Assembly: GCF_900447215.1 (NCBI RefSeq)
Contig: NZ_UFYA01000001.1
Location: forward strand, 62,001 to 126,000
Source: Dermatophilus congolensis
Lineage (GTDB): Bacteria > Actinomycetota > Actinomycetes > Actinomycetales > Dermatophilaceae
Direction: 5' to 3'
DNA: 64,000 bases
Below, one piece after another: positions 36,401 through 45,116 of the stretch (within the stretch, counting starts at the first letter, position 1; each line of letters begins with the position of its first letter). Made by a program: the position numbers and the translations under genes. The notes below the pieces were generated by a model that saw only the letters and a list, made by a program, of their open reading frames with translations, was not told the origin of the DNA and searched no databases.

Positions 36401-36543
36401 GCGTGGCTGCCTCTCTAGGAGTTGGGCTGTGTGACCGTATGTTGTGCTGGATTACTTTGGGGGAGAGGGTGATCAGAGTTCAGGTGGGGGATTGTTTTCA
36501 GGATAAAGCGAGAGCCGAGTTTGGCTGTGAAATGATGCATGCC

Positions 36544-37401
36544 ATGACTGCTGGCATTCTCGATGGAAAGTCCACTCTTGCGACCATTAAGGAAGAGTTG
36601 AAGGTTCGGGTGGCGCGTTTGAGTGAATGTGGTGTTGTCCCTGGGCTGGCTACGGTTTTGGTGGGTGAGGATCCGGGATCGCAGATTTATGTGAATGCCA
36701 AGCATCGGGATTGTGAGCAGATTGGTGTGCGCGGCATGCGGCATGATTTGCCGGCTGATGCTTCGCAAGCGCAGGTTGAAGAGCTGATTGATCAGTTGAA
36801 TGAGGACCCCAAGGTGACGGGGTTCATTGTGCAGCAGCCCACGGGGTTGGATGAGTTTGCGTTGTTGTCGCGCGTGGATCCGGCTAAGGATATTGATGGG
36901 TTGCACCCGTACAACTTGGGGTGTTTGGTGATGAATCGGCCAGCGCCGTTGCCATGCACTCCGTTGGGGTGTGTTGAATTGTTGCGTCGTTTTAATGTGC
37001 CTTTGGCTGGGGCGAATGTGGTGGTTGTTGGGCGTGGGCTGACTGTGGGGCGGCCTATTGGAATGTTGTTGACGCGGCGTTCAGAGAATGCGACGGTGAC
37101 GATGTGTCACACGGGGACGAAGGATTTGGCTGCGCATACGCGTGAGGCAGATATTGTCATCGCAGCTGCTGGGGTACCGGGCATCGTGACGAAAGAGATG
37201 GTTAAGCCCGGCGCGGCTGTGCTTGATGTGGGTGTTTCGCGTGTAAACGGGAAAATTGCTGGTGATGTGGCTTTGGACGTTGCTGAGATTGCGGGTTGGG
37301 TTTCACCGAATCCTGGTGGTGTGGGTCCGATGACGCGTGCGATGTTGTTGAGCAATCTTGTTGAGGCTGCGGAGCGGCAGGCAGGGTTGGCTGAGGTCTG
37401 A
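36544..37401 (+). CDS. folD: Methylenetetrahydrofolate dehydrogenase/cyclohydrolase
   Basis: A 285-residue bifunctional enzyme producing 10-formyl-THF from 5,10-methylene-THF. It has [16 protein letters not shown] with the catalytic Lys, [12 protein letters not shown], the [13 protein letters not shown] motif, and the NADP loop [14 protein letters not shown]. The C-terminus has [14 protein letters not shown]. The start is not certain: ATGs at 36532, 36535 and 36544 are all in frame with no good ribosome site, and 36544 fits the family. It feeds purN and purH. The stop shares one base with the next gene's ATG. Confidence 0.94.
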   Translation: MTAGILDGKSTLATIKEELKVRVARLSECGVVPGLATVLVGEDPGSQIYVNAKHRDCEQIGVRGMRHDLPADASQAQVEELIDQLNEDPKVTGFIVQQPTGLDEFALLSRVDPAKDIDGLHPYNLGCLVMNRPAPLPCTPLGCVELLRRFNVPLAGANVVVVGRGLTVGRPIGMLLTRRSENATVTMCHTGTKDLAAHTREADIVIAAAGVPGIVTKEMVKPGAAVLDVGVSRVNGKIAGDVALDVAEIAGWVSPNPGGVGPMTRAMLLSNLVEAAERQAGLAEV

Positions 37402-37805
37402 TGCGTAACCCGTTCGCGGGGCTGGGATTGTGGTGGGCTTTGGCGGCGGTCACTGTCGTTGGCCTGGTTTTTGCGGCTTTTGGGCGCGTGTTGATTGGTG
37501 GTGGGCTGGTCGCTATTGGTTTGGCGGTCTGTCTTTTGCTGCGCGTGTTTGGTGAGTCGCGTGGGTTTGATTTAGGTGCTGTGCAATTACGTTCACAGTC
37601 GATGGATGTGTGGTTGTACAGCACTGCTGTCATTAATATGGCCGGCGCTTCCATGTTGGTGACTCGAAATATGAGTGTGCGCTGGCTAGTAATCGCTGAT
37701 TTTGCCCTGGTCATGTGGGGTTTAGTCATGTTGGTGTTGTCGAGAAAGAATGCACGAGCGGCGGTCTCGGCGTCGCAAAGTGAATTGGGGGATGTGAGTG
37801 ACTGA
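37401..37805 (+). CDS. DUF3017-type membrane protein
   Basis: A 134-residue protein with four hydrophobic helices: the first pair (about 10-50, WWALAAVTVVGLVFAAFG then VAIGLAVCLLLRVF), then a helix pair at about 74-116. A basic Ser-rich tail follows. In actinobacteria a DUF3017 membrane protein is regularly found directly after folD, which matches the size and position here. An insertion of about 18 residues (GESRGFDLGAVQLRSQ) separates the two helix pairs. Function unknown. It overlaps folD by 1 nt and the next gene by 8 nt. Confidence 0.75.
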   Translation: MRNPFAGLGLWWALAAVTVVGLVFAAFGRVLIGGGLVAIGLAVCLLLRVFGESRGFDLGAVQLRSQSMDVWLYSTAVINMAGASMLVTRNMSVRWLVIADFALVMWGLVMLVLSRKNARAAVSASQSELGDVSD

Positions 37806-38574
37806 ACGGGTTCGTCGTGCCCGCGAGGGGTTGGGTGTATGCGTTGTGACGGCAGTTGAGGATGTGACTGCGCGTATGCGTCGTGTGACGTTTAGCGGGT
37901 CTGGGTTGGCTGAGGCGGTGGCGACGGGCCCGGATCAGCGGGTCAAGTTGAGTTTTCCTGATTCACATAGGTTTACCGGTGATGCGGATGAGATGTCGCG
38001 GGCTCGGCGAAAGCGTCGTACATACACGCTGTTGTGGCTTGATACGCAGGCTGGTGAGGCGACTGTCGATTTTGTGTTGCACCCCGGGGGCGTGGCCGCA
38101 GCGTGGGCGTCGCAGGTGCAGGTGGGCGATGAGCTGATGTTGACTGCGCCTGTCGGGGGTTTTGTTCCAGTTGAAGGAGCCGAGGAGGTAGTTCTTGTTG
38201 CTGATGAGACGGGATTGCCTGCCTTGCAAGCAATTGTTGCTTCTTTGACTGCTGAGCTGCCGGTGCGAGCGTTTATTGAGGTTGCGGATGCAGCTGAGCA
38301 TCAGCCGGTGAGGTCTGTGACGGGTGCTGAGGTGGATGTTGTCTGGATGGATCGGGATGGTGCTGCTCATGGTTCGCGTATGAGTGAGCTGGCCGCTTCG
38401 TTGCCTGGTGAGGTCTCTTCTCGTAGTTCTGTGTGGATTGCGGGGGAGTCTGCGGCAGTAAGGCAACTACGTAACGCTCTTGTTACGCAGGGTGGTTTGG
38501 ATCGGCATCAGGTTGATGCGGTTGCGTATTGGACGAAAGCTGAGGGACGTAACGCTGGCCGACCGGAGCAGTGA
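37798..38574 (+). CDS. Siderophore-interacting protein (FAD-dependent ferric reductase)
   Basis: A 258-residue protein of the SIP/ViuB/YqjH family. The FAD-binding barrel carries RRKRRTYTLLWLD (RxYT-like FAD motif) and VDFVLHPGGVAAAWA (HxxxGpaaxWa motif). The C-terminal domain has VWIAGESAAVRQLRNAL and the closing AYWTKAEG (YWxxG-like). The family reduces Fe(III) siderophores in the cytoplasm using NAD(P)H. The GTG start lies 8 nt before the DUF3017 stop, so it is coupled to the folD unit. No siderophore genes are nearby. A terminator follows. Confidence 0.88.
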   Translation: MTERVRRAREGLGVCVVTAVEDVTARMRRVTFSGSGLAEAVATGPDQRVKLSFPDSHRFTGDADEMSRARRKRRTYTLLWLDTQAGEATVDFVLHPGGVAAAWASQVQVGDELMLTAPVGGFVPVEGAEEVVLVADETGLPALQAIVASLTAELPVRAFIEVADAAEHQPVRSVTGAEVDVVWMDRDGAAHGSRMSELAASLPGEVSSRSSVWIAGESAAVRQLRNALVTQGGLDRHQVDAVAYWTKAEGRNAGRPEQ

Positions 38575-38577
38575 TGA

Positions 38578-38609
38578 AGTGAGGCGGCCACCTGGGTGGC
38601 CGCCTCACT
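38578..38609. terminator. Bidirectional terminator between the SIP gene and mdh
   Basis: GAGGCGGCCAC (38581-38591) pairs perfectly with GTGGCCGCCTC (38596-38606) around a 4-nt loop. Flanking AGT/ACT extends the stem. It lies between convergent genes, 10 bp from the mdh stop. Confidence 0.85.
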
Positions 38610-38618
38610 GTGTTGGGG

Positions 38619-39599
38619 TTATTTGATCAGGCCAAGTTCTTTGACTTGGTCGCGCTCGGCTTCCAGGCGCGCGGCCGATGCCATGATGCGCTCTTTACTG
38701 AAGTCATTGAGTTCGATGCCTTGAACAATTTCGTATTTTCCGTCTTTTACGTGGCATGGGAAGGAGGAGATGATGCCTTCTGGTACGCCGTAGGAGCCGT
38801 CGGAGGGCACGGACATGGAGACGATTTCGTCGGTGCCGAGCATCCAGTCACGCATGTGGTCGATGGTGGCGTTAGCAGCCGAGGCAGCGGAGGATGCACC
38901 GCGTGCTTTGATGATGGCTCCGCCGCGGGTTGCGACGGTGGGAATGTATTCCTCAGTGATCCAAGTCTGTTCGACCAGTTCAGTGGCGGCTTTACCGTTC
39001 ACTGCGGTGTTGAACAGGTCTGGGTACATCGAGTCGTCGTGGTTACCCCAAATAGCGAGGTTTTTGATTTCTTCGACTGTCACGCCGAGTTTTTTGGCCA
39101 GCATGGATTTGGCGCGGTTGTGGTCCAGGCGAGTGAGGGCGTTAAATTGCTCTGGGGCCATGTCGGGGGCGTTTTTCATGGCGATGAGGGCGTTGGTGTT
39201 GGCTGGGTTTCCGGTGACGAGAACCTTGGCTTTGGGGGCGACCTTGTTGAGTGCGGCGCCTTGACCGGTGAAGATTTTCCCGTTGGCGGCAAGGAGGTCG
39301 GCGCGGTCCATGCCTTCTTTGCGGGGCATAGCACCTACGAGCATGGCACCGTCGACGTCTTCGAAGATTTCTTCGGGGCTGTCACCGATTTTGATGTTGG
39401 TGAGGGTGGGGAAGGCGCAGTCGTCGAGTTCCATGACGACGCCTTTGAGAGCCGGTAGGGCTGGGGCAATTTCGAGGAGTCGCAGTTCGATGGGGGTATT
39501 GGGGCCGAGAAGGTCTCCGGCTGCGATTCGGAATAGGAGGCTGTAGCCGATTTGCCCGGCGGCTCCGGTGACGGCGATCTTGACGGGGGTAGTGCTCAC
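38619..39599 (-). CDS. mdh: Malate dehydrogenase (NAD-dependent)
   Basis: A 326-residue LDH/MDH-superfamily enzyme of the MDH type common in actinobacteria. It has the NAD loop [12 protein letters not shown] (11-22), the mobile-loop arginines in [32 protein letters not shown] with the catalytic Asp and Arg, and His187 in [12 protein letters not shown]. It interconverts malate and oxaloacetate in the TCA cycle. The start is GTG at 39599 (GGAAGGG about 13 nt upstream). It ends next to the terminator shared with the SIP gene. Confidence 0.97.
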   Translation of the reverse strand: MSTTPVKIAVTGAAGQIGYSLLFRIAAGDLLGPNTPIELRLLEIAPALPALKGVVMELDDCAFPTLTNIKIGDSPEEIFEDVDGAMLVGAMPRKEGMDRADLLAANGKIFTGQGAALNKVAPKAKVLVTGNPANTNALIAMKNAPDMAPEQFNALTRLDHNRAKSMLAKKLGVTVEEIKNLAIWGNHDDSMYPDLFNTAVNGKAATELVEQTWITEEYIPTVATRGGAIIKARGASSAASAANATIDHMRDWMLGTDEIVSMSVPSDGSYGVPEGIISSFPCHVKDGKYEIVQGIELNDFSKERIMASAARLEAERDQVKELGLIK

Positions 39600-39765
39600 A
39601 GGTTCATCAACCCTTCCAGCGACGGTGCTGCTTTGGTGTGAGTGTCCGTGCGGTTTGGCTCCGTTAGGTGATGCCTGCCGCGCGATCGGACCGAGTCGGT
39701 CTTGGGTTTGACGCTACCAAAATGGGGGTGTCTGGGTGTTGTGTAGCGGGTTACAGATGGTGGAG

Positions 39766-39791
39766 GTCGGCCCGTGCGTGGGCGGGCCGAC
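39766..39791 (-). terminator. Terminator after the uncharacterised acidic protein gene
   Basis: GTCGGCCCG (39766-39774) pairs with CGGGCCGAC (39783-39791) with an 8-nt loop. It lies just past the - strand stop at 39807 and upstream of the mdh promoter. Confidence 0.65.
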
Positions 39792-39806
39792 GCTTGGTGT
39801 GGTGGG

Positions 39807-40445
39807 TCAGCTTCTGCCGAAGAGTTTTTTGAAGAATCCGGGTTTTTTGTCGGGTTTTGCTTCGGGTTGGGGCGTTGGGTGTTGAGGGGGCAGAGGGCTG
39901 TTTTCTGCGGTTGTTTCTGTTGTGCTGGGCTGTTCGTCTTTTGGTGTTGTGTCTTCTTTGTCGTTGGTTTCGGGCGGTAGCGATTCTTCGGTGGTTAGTT
40001 CGGGGGTGGGGGGTTCTTCGGTGGGGGTGGCGAATGGGTCGGTGTAGTCCATCGCAATGAATGTCTTTTTTTCTTCGGAGAAGACGTAGGTATCGGGCAA
40101 GGATGCGAGGTGTTCGATGATTGTGCGTGCGGCTTCGTTGTGTTCGTTAGCGGGGTCGTGGTCGCCGGAGAAGTCGATCATGGTGGTGCAGCGTGAGATA
40201 CGTCGTTGTTCGAGGGCGGGGGCGTATTCGGCGTAGCGGTCGCCGAGTCCTTCGGCTTCGTCGTCGTACCAGAAGGTGAAGGTGTAGCTGCCGAGCGAGA
40301 GTGTGACGTTGAGGACGCTGGTGGTGGTTACTGGTGGTGGTTCGTGTCCGGTGAACAGGTCGCCGAGGATGGTTTCGAGTTTGTCTTTGGTGAGGGTTGT
40401 GTCGGTGGTGGTGAAGATGATGTGGGGGTGTGCGGATCCGGCCAT
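39807..40445 (-). CDS. Uncharacterised protein with acidic tail and basic C-terminal peptide
   Basis: A 212-residue protein of unknown family. Residues 1 to about 140 look like a compact alpha/beta domain (HIIFTTTDTTLTKDKL, SLGSYTFTFWYDDEAEGL, AARTIIEHLASLPDTYVF). Residues about 145-198 are a Pro/Glu/Thr-rich disordered linker. The last 13 residues (KKPGFFKKLFGRS) are basic and amphipathic, as in proteins that touch membranes or bind partners through a C-terminal peptide. The ATG is at 40445. It diverges from icd. I cannot assign a function. Confidence 0.7.
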   Translation of the reverse strand: MAGSAHPHIIFTTTDTTLTKDKLETILGDLFTGHEPPPVTTTSVLNVTLSLGSYTFTFWYDDEAEGLGDRYAEYAPALEQRRISRCTTMIDFSGDHDPANEHNEAARTIIEHLASLPDTYVFSEEKKTFIAMDYTDPFATPTEEPPTPELTTEESLPPETNDKEDTTPKDEQPSTTETTAENSPLPPQHPTPQPEAKPDKKPGFFKKLFGRS

Positions 40446-40585
40446 GGTTTCTATGGTGTCGCATTGGGGCGCTCGTGGTGGCGTGCGGGGTGCGGTAGAT
40501 GCTCTGTCGTTTCTTAGCTTGGTGAGGGGTTTGGGGAAGTAGGGTCGGCACTGATTGTGTTTTGTCGTGTCTCAAAGGAGAGCCT

Positions 40586-42805
40586 GTGAGTAGCAAGATT
40601 GTTTGGACGTTGACCGATGAAGCTCCGGCCTTGGCGACTTTTTCACTTCTGCCGATCGTTCGTGCTTTTGTGAAGGATGCTGATGTTGAGGTGGAAACAA
40701 GCGATATTTCTTTGTCGGGAAGAATTTTGGCTCAGTTTCCGGAGAGATTGACGGATGAGCAGCGCGTGCCAGATTATCTAGCTATTCTGGGTGAATGGAC
40801 TCAAGATGATTCTGCCAACATTATTAAGTTGCCGAATATTTCTGCGTCGGTTCCACAGTTGAAGGCTGCGATTAAGGAGTTGCAGGATCAAGGTTTCGCT
40901 GTTCCTGATTTTCCTGTGGATCCTTCGACGGATGAAGAGTGGGATATTTCGTCTCGTTATGCAAAAGTTTTAGGTTCTGCTGTTAATCCTGTTTTGCGTG
41001 AGGGGAACTCGGATAGGCGGGCTCCTGCGTCTGTGAAAGCGTTTGCGCAGCGGCATCCGCATCGCCTTCGGGAGTGGGATGCAGGTACTAAAGCGCGTGT
41101 AGCGCATATGAGTGATGGCGATTTTTACGGCAACGAGAAGTCTGTAGTCGTGGCTGAGGGGTGTGGTTTTGAAATTCGTTTCACAAATGATGCTGGTGAA
41201 ACTCGTTCTTTAGTTGATGGTTTGCAAGCGTCTCCTGGAGAAGTCCTTGATGGCACTTTCATGAGTGTTTCTGCATTGCAAAAATTTTACGCAGAGCAGA
41301 TTGAGGAGGCGAAGCGTGATGATCTCCTGTTGAGTCTGCATTTGAAAGCAACAATGATGAAGGTTTCAGATCCGGTGCTGTTTGGGCATGCGGTAAAGGT
41401 CTTTTTTGTTGACGTATTTGCAGAATTTGGCGATGAGCTGCGTGAGGCAGGCGTAAATCCGAACCTGGGTCTAGGTGATTTATTGTCTGCTATTCAGGTA
41501 CTTCCCGATGAGACCAGGAAAGCTATTGAGGAAGCGATTGCCGAGGCGTTTGCCGAACGCCCGGCGCTAGCGATGGTTGATTCGGATAAAGGGATCACCA
41601 ATCTTCATGCTCCAAATGACATAATTGTGGATGCATCGATGCCGGTTGTGGTGCGTGATGGTGGTCAGATGTGGAATGCGAAGGCTGAACGCCAGGCAAC
41701 ATTGGCAATGGTTCCTGATCGCAGTTATTCAACAATGTATGCGGCAATTATGGAGGATTGCCGTATTAATGGGGCATTGGATCCAGCGACGATGGGTGAT
41801 GTTCCTAACGTGGGGTTGATGGCTAAAAAGGCTGAGGAGTACGGGTCACATCCGACGACGTTTGTGATGTCAGAGTCGGGCAAGGTGGAGGTGATCGCTG
41901 AAGACGGGTCGGTTTTCATGTTTCATGATGTTGAGGCCGGTGATATTTGGCGTATGGCGCGTACACAAGATGTGTCAGTGCGTGATTGGGTGCGTCTTGC
42001 TGTGGAGCGGGCACGGTTGTCGGGTACTCCAGCAGTATTTTGGTTGGATTCCGCTCGTGCTCATGATGCGAATCTCATTGCGAAGGTTCGCGAGTACTTG
42101 GGAGAACACGACACATCTGGTCTGTCTATTGAGATTCTGGCGCCGGTTGAGGCTATGAATTTCACTTTGGAGCGCATCCGTCGTGGCGAAAACACTATTT
42201 CGGTAACAGGAAATGTGCTTCGTGATTACTTAACTGACCTTTTCCCAATTCTTGAGTTGGGCACGAGTGCGAAAATGCTATCGGTGGTTCCTCTGCTGGC
42301 TGGCGGTGGACTTTTCGAGACTGGTGCTGGGGGGTCTGCTCCAAAACATGTGCAGCAGTTCGTGAATGAGGGCTATTTGAGGTGGGATAGCTTGGGTGAG
42401 TTTTCTGCTCTGGGGGCTTCATTGGAGCATGTGGCGAATAGGTCAGGTAACCCGAAAGCACAGGTTTTAGCTGATGCTTTGGATCGTGCTATTTCTCGTT
42501 TCTTAGAAGAAAACAAATCTCCCGCGCGTGTTGTGGGTGAAATTGATAACAGAGGTAGTCATTTCTACTTTGCTTTGTTCTGGGCTCAGGAGTTGGCTGG
42601 GCAGTCAGTGGATGCTGAGTTGTCTGCAAAGTTTGCAGCTGTTGCTGATGAGTTGTCTGGCAAGGCAGGGGAAATTGATCGTGAGCTCATCGCTGCCCAA
42701 GGGGTTGCAGTGGATTTGGGTGGTTACTTCCGCCCAGATGTGGCGAAGGTGGAAGCGGCTATGAGGCCTAGTGGCACGTTGAATACGATTATTGACGCTT
42801 TGTAA
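40586..42805 (+). CDS. icd: Isocitrate dehydrogenase (NADP), monomeric type
   Basis: A 739-residue protein of the monomeric IDH-II family, normal in length. It oxidises isocitrate to 2-oxoglutarate in the TCA cycle. Recognisable segments are [20 protein letters not shown] at the start, [33 protein letters not shown] (substrate-binding region) and [15 protein letters not shown]. The C-terminus has [19 protein letters not shown] 40586 was chosen for AAAGGAGAG just upstream; a longer frame starts at 40562. A strong terminator follows. Confidence 0.97.
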   Translation: MSSKIVWTLTDEAPALATFSLLPIVRAFVKDADVEVETSDISLSGRILAQFPERLTDEQRVPDYLAILGEWTQDDSANIIKLPNISASVPQLKAAIKELQDQGFAVPDFPVDPSTDEEWDISSRYAKVLGSAVNPVLREGNSDRRAPASVKAFAQRHPHRLREWDAGTKARVAHMSDGDFYGNEKSVVVAEGCGFEIRFTNDAGETRSLVDGLQASPGEVLDGTFMSVSALQKFYAEQIEEAKRDDLLLSLHLKATMMKVSDPVLFGHAVKVFFVDVFAEFGDELREAGVNPNLGLGDLLSAIQVLPDETRKAIEEAIAEAFAERPALAMVDSDKGITNLHAPNDIIVDASMPVVVRDGGQMWNAKAERQATLAMVPDRSYSTMYAAIMEDCRINGALDPATMGDVPNVGLMAKKAEEYGSHPTTFVMSESGKVEVIAEDGSVFMFHDVEAGDIWRMARTQDVSVRDWVRLAVERARLSGTPAVFWLDSARAHDANLIAKVREYLGEHDTSGLSIEILAPVEAMNFTLERIRRGENTISVTGNVLRDYLTDLFPILELGTSAKMLSVVPLLAGGGLFETGAGGSAPKHVQQFVNEGYLRWDSLGEFSALGASLEHVANRSGNPKAQVLADALDRAISRFLEENKSPARVVGEIDNRGSHFYFALFWAQELAGQSVDAELSAKFAAVADELSGKAGEIDRELIAAQGVAVDLGGYFRPDVAKVEAAMRPSGTLNTIIDAL

Positions 42806-42836
42806 GCGCTGAGATCGTGTGATTTGTAGCATACGG

Positions 42837-42882
42837 GTGCGGTGGTTCCTGGGGTTTTGCAGGCAGCCACCGCACTTATTTT
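42837..42882 (+). terminator. Terminator after icd
   Basis: GTGCGGTGG (42837-42845) pairs with CCACCGCAC (42867-42875), followed by TTATTTT. This is a classic intrinsic terminator form with a 21-nt loop. Confidence 0.85.
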
Positions 42883-42948
42883 GTGTAGTCGTTTTCATCG
42901 CGCAAATGTGTGGCTGTGTAGCGAACTTTAACTATCTACCGTGGATTT

Positions 42949-43134
42949 ATGCAGATGAGTAAGGGTCCGCGTGGTGAAGATCAGTGTGTGGTGCGAGTTG
43001 GAGAGCCGTGCCGTTTGTGTCAGCCGGGGGCATCGGGGCCAAAGGATTGTCAGTTGGCTTACTTGGTTCTTAATGATCCGGAGTTGCGTAACTTGTTGCA
43101 GGAAAAACTTACAAGGCTAGAAGAGGCCGCCTGA
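42949..43134 (+). CDS. Small four-cysteine protein (DUF6767-like)
   Basis: A 61-residue protein with Cys13, Cys21, Cys24 and Cys34 (CVVRVGEPCRLCQPG and PKDC). It then has a helix (LAYLVLNDPELRNLLQEKL). The CxxC spacing and four cysteines suggest a metal site or redox role. I believe this matches a small actinobacterial family (DUF6767) found near core metabolic genes, but this is from memory. It ends 48 bp before exonuclease III, so the two may be co-transcribed. Confidence 0.7.
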   Translation: MQMSKGPRGEDQCVVRVGEPCRLCQPGASGPKDCQLAYLVLNDPELRNLLQEKLTRLEEAA

Positions 43135-43182
43135 GGTCCTTCTTGACGTTGGCGTGGGTGATGCTGCGGGCATGATGGATTC

Positions 43183-44067
43183 ATGCGAGTAGTGAGCGCC
43201 AACGTGAACGGTATTCGTGCAGCTGTGCGTCGAGGCATGCTGCCTTGGGTAGATGAGTCGGCGCCGGATGTTATGACGCTGCAAGAGGTACGTGCCTCGC
43301 GTGCGCAATTAGATTCTGCTTTGGAGCAGAGCGCGCTGCAGGGGTGGTCAGTGGCGTTGCATGAGGGGGAGGTAGCAGGGAGAGCGGGTGTTGCGGTCCT
43401 GGTTCGCCCTGGTTGTGGTGTGGGAGATGCGGTCACGGGTTTGCCGATGGAGGGATCGATCGCTCTGCAGCATGCGGGGGATTTTTCAGAGCGGATGCGT
43501 CTTAATGATTCGGGGCGAGCGTTCGCTTCGGCAGGTCGTTGGTTGGAAGTGCCTGTTTTAGGGCAGTGGGGCAGCGGTATTGAGAAGGTGACAGTTGTTT
43601 CGGCGTATGTGCATAGCGGTGATGTGGATAGGTCGGAGGTGATGGCTGAGAAATATGCCCTGATGGAGGCTATGTCGCAGCGGTTCCAAGCTGCTTTAGC
43701 TTCAGGGGAGCATCTTCTGGTAACTGGGGACTTGAATGTTGCTCATCGTGAGGTGGATCTAAAAAACTGGCGGGGGAATCTGAAAAAAGCTGGCTTTTTG
43801 CCTGAAGAACGGGCTTTTTTCGACCGTTGGCTGGTGGACTGGGGAATGGTGGATTTGGGGCGCCGGTATGGCGGTGATGGTCCTGGGCCGTATACATGGT
43901 GGAGTTGGCGCGGTAAGGCTTTCAATAATGATGCTGGTTGGCGTATTGACTATCACTTGGCGACACCTGAATTAGCGGAGGTTGTTAAGTCTGTATGGGT
44001 GGGACGAGCTGAAACTTATGAGGAGCGCTGGAGTGATCACGCTCCGGTAATTTCGGATTTTTGCTGA
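43183..44067 (+). CDS. xth: Exodeoxyribonuclease III (AP endonuclease)
   Basis: A 294-residue enzyme of the ExoIII/EEP family for base excision repair. It has ANVNGIRAAVRRG at the start, the metal Glu35 in MTLQEVRA, TGDLNVAHREVDLKN with Asp/Asn, TWWSWRGKAF, WRIDYHLAT with Asp, and the C-terminal WSDHAPVISDF with the catalytic His. The length is slightly longer than E. coli Xth. The ATG is at 43183. Confidence 0.96.
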   Translation: MRVVSANVNGIRAAVRRGMLPWVDESAPDVMTLQEVRASRAQLDSALEQSALQGWSVALHEGEVAGRAGVAVLVRPGCGVGDAVTGLPMEGSIALQHAGDFSERMRLNDSGRAFASAGRWLEVPVLGQWGSGIEKVTVVSAYVHSGDVDRSEVMAEKYALMEAMSQRFQAALASGEHLLVTGDLNVAHREVDLKNWRGNLKKAGFLPEERAFFDRWLVDWGMVDLGRRYGGDGPGPYTWWSWRGKAFNNDAGWRIDYHLATPELAEVVKSVWVGRAETYEERWSDHAPVISDFC

Positions 44068-44229
44068 GTTTTATGTGATTTCTCCCTGGGAGGGTTCACT
44101 TTGGTGCGGTTCCGTGTTTGGGATAGTTCTGCACTGGCCTCTTTTGGCGCCGTATGTGTTTGTTGTTTTCTTTCCGGTTTTATAGTTGCCCGTTTATTGA
44201 GAGATCTATTTTCTATTTAGGATGATGGT

Positions 44230-45095
44230 GTGAATGAAGGTGAAGTAACTTTTGCGCGGGCGTTGCGCTCTGCTGTGGCAGAGGCTGGATTCACGTTGAC
44301 GGGGCTGCGTGCGGAGCTAATGGAGCGGGGGCTGGCTGTCTCAGTGGGCACATTAAGTCAGTGGCAGACGGGGCGTTCGGTGCCTTTGAAAGATCGATCT
44401 TTGGTGGTTGTTGGGGAAATCGAGCGGATTGTGGGGGCTCCGCCGGGGGGCTGGTGTCGATAATTTCGGGTGTACCTGGCCGGTCAGTAGGTGGTGAGGA
44501 TTTATCGTGCGCTTGTGATGGCCAGGAGGGGGCGGGCTCTTCCTTGGATTTTGTTTGGCGGGGGGATGTGCGGGATGACCCAATTAGGTTGTTGTCTCTT
44601 CATGAATCTTTTCGCCTTAATGCGTTTGGGGCGATATCTAGTTTTCGTGTGCGGATTACTTTGACTGCTGAAGCGGATGGAGTTGATCGTTTGTCGGTGG
44701 TGACGCTTCGTCCGCCTGATGGTGCTCAAGTGTTGTTGCGAGCGATGTCGAATTGTCGTTTTGGAAGACGAATGTTGACTGCCTCTGGCCAGGTCAGTGA
44801 AGTGTTTTTAGAGCGTCCATTGCGGTTGGGTGAGGCGGCTGTGGTGGAGTTTCGAGGTGAGGTAGTGGGGGCGGTGGATGCTGAGTACGGGGTGTCGCGT
44901 GCGCTTGGGGTGGATGTGGGGGAGTTGGTGTGGTGTGTGGATTTTGAGGAGGGGCAGGGGCCGTTGTCGGTGGAGTCGTGGTGTGTAAATGGAGAGGAAG
45001 AGCTGGTCAAGCCGGTGTGTGTTGCTGGTGCTGGTTTATCTGTGGTGTTTTGTGCGGCGAAGCCGGGAAAGTATGGGGTGCGTTGGGTGTGGTGA
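44230..45095 (+). pseudogene. HTH/beta-domain protein, copy 1, with a -1 frame break at a G6 tract
   Basis: Reading starts at GTG 44230 (AGGA upstream) with an HTH domain: FARALRSAVAEAGFTLTGL then GTLSQWQTGRSVP. This frame stops at 44463. The continuation, a beta-rich domain ending in GKYGVRWVW, is in the -1 frame and runs to 45095. The switch point is the run of six G at 44446-44451 (CCG CCG GGG GGC). There the downstream paralog at 45117 reads straight through, aligning LVSIISGVPGRSV with its LVDALARARGRPV. One extra G would restore the frame. Possibilities are a true pseudogene, a phase-variable tract, programmed -1 slippage on G GGG GGC, or an assembly error. Confidence 0.7.
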
Positions 45096-45116
45096 TGGGT
45101 TTGTTGTCTATGTGGA

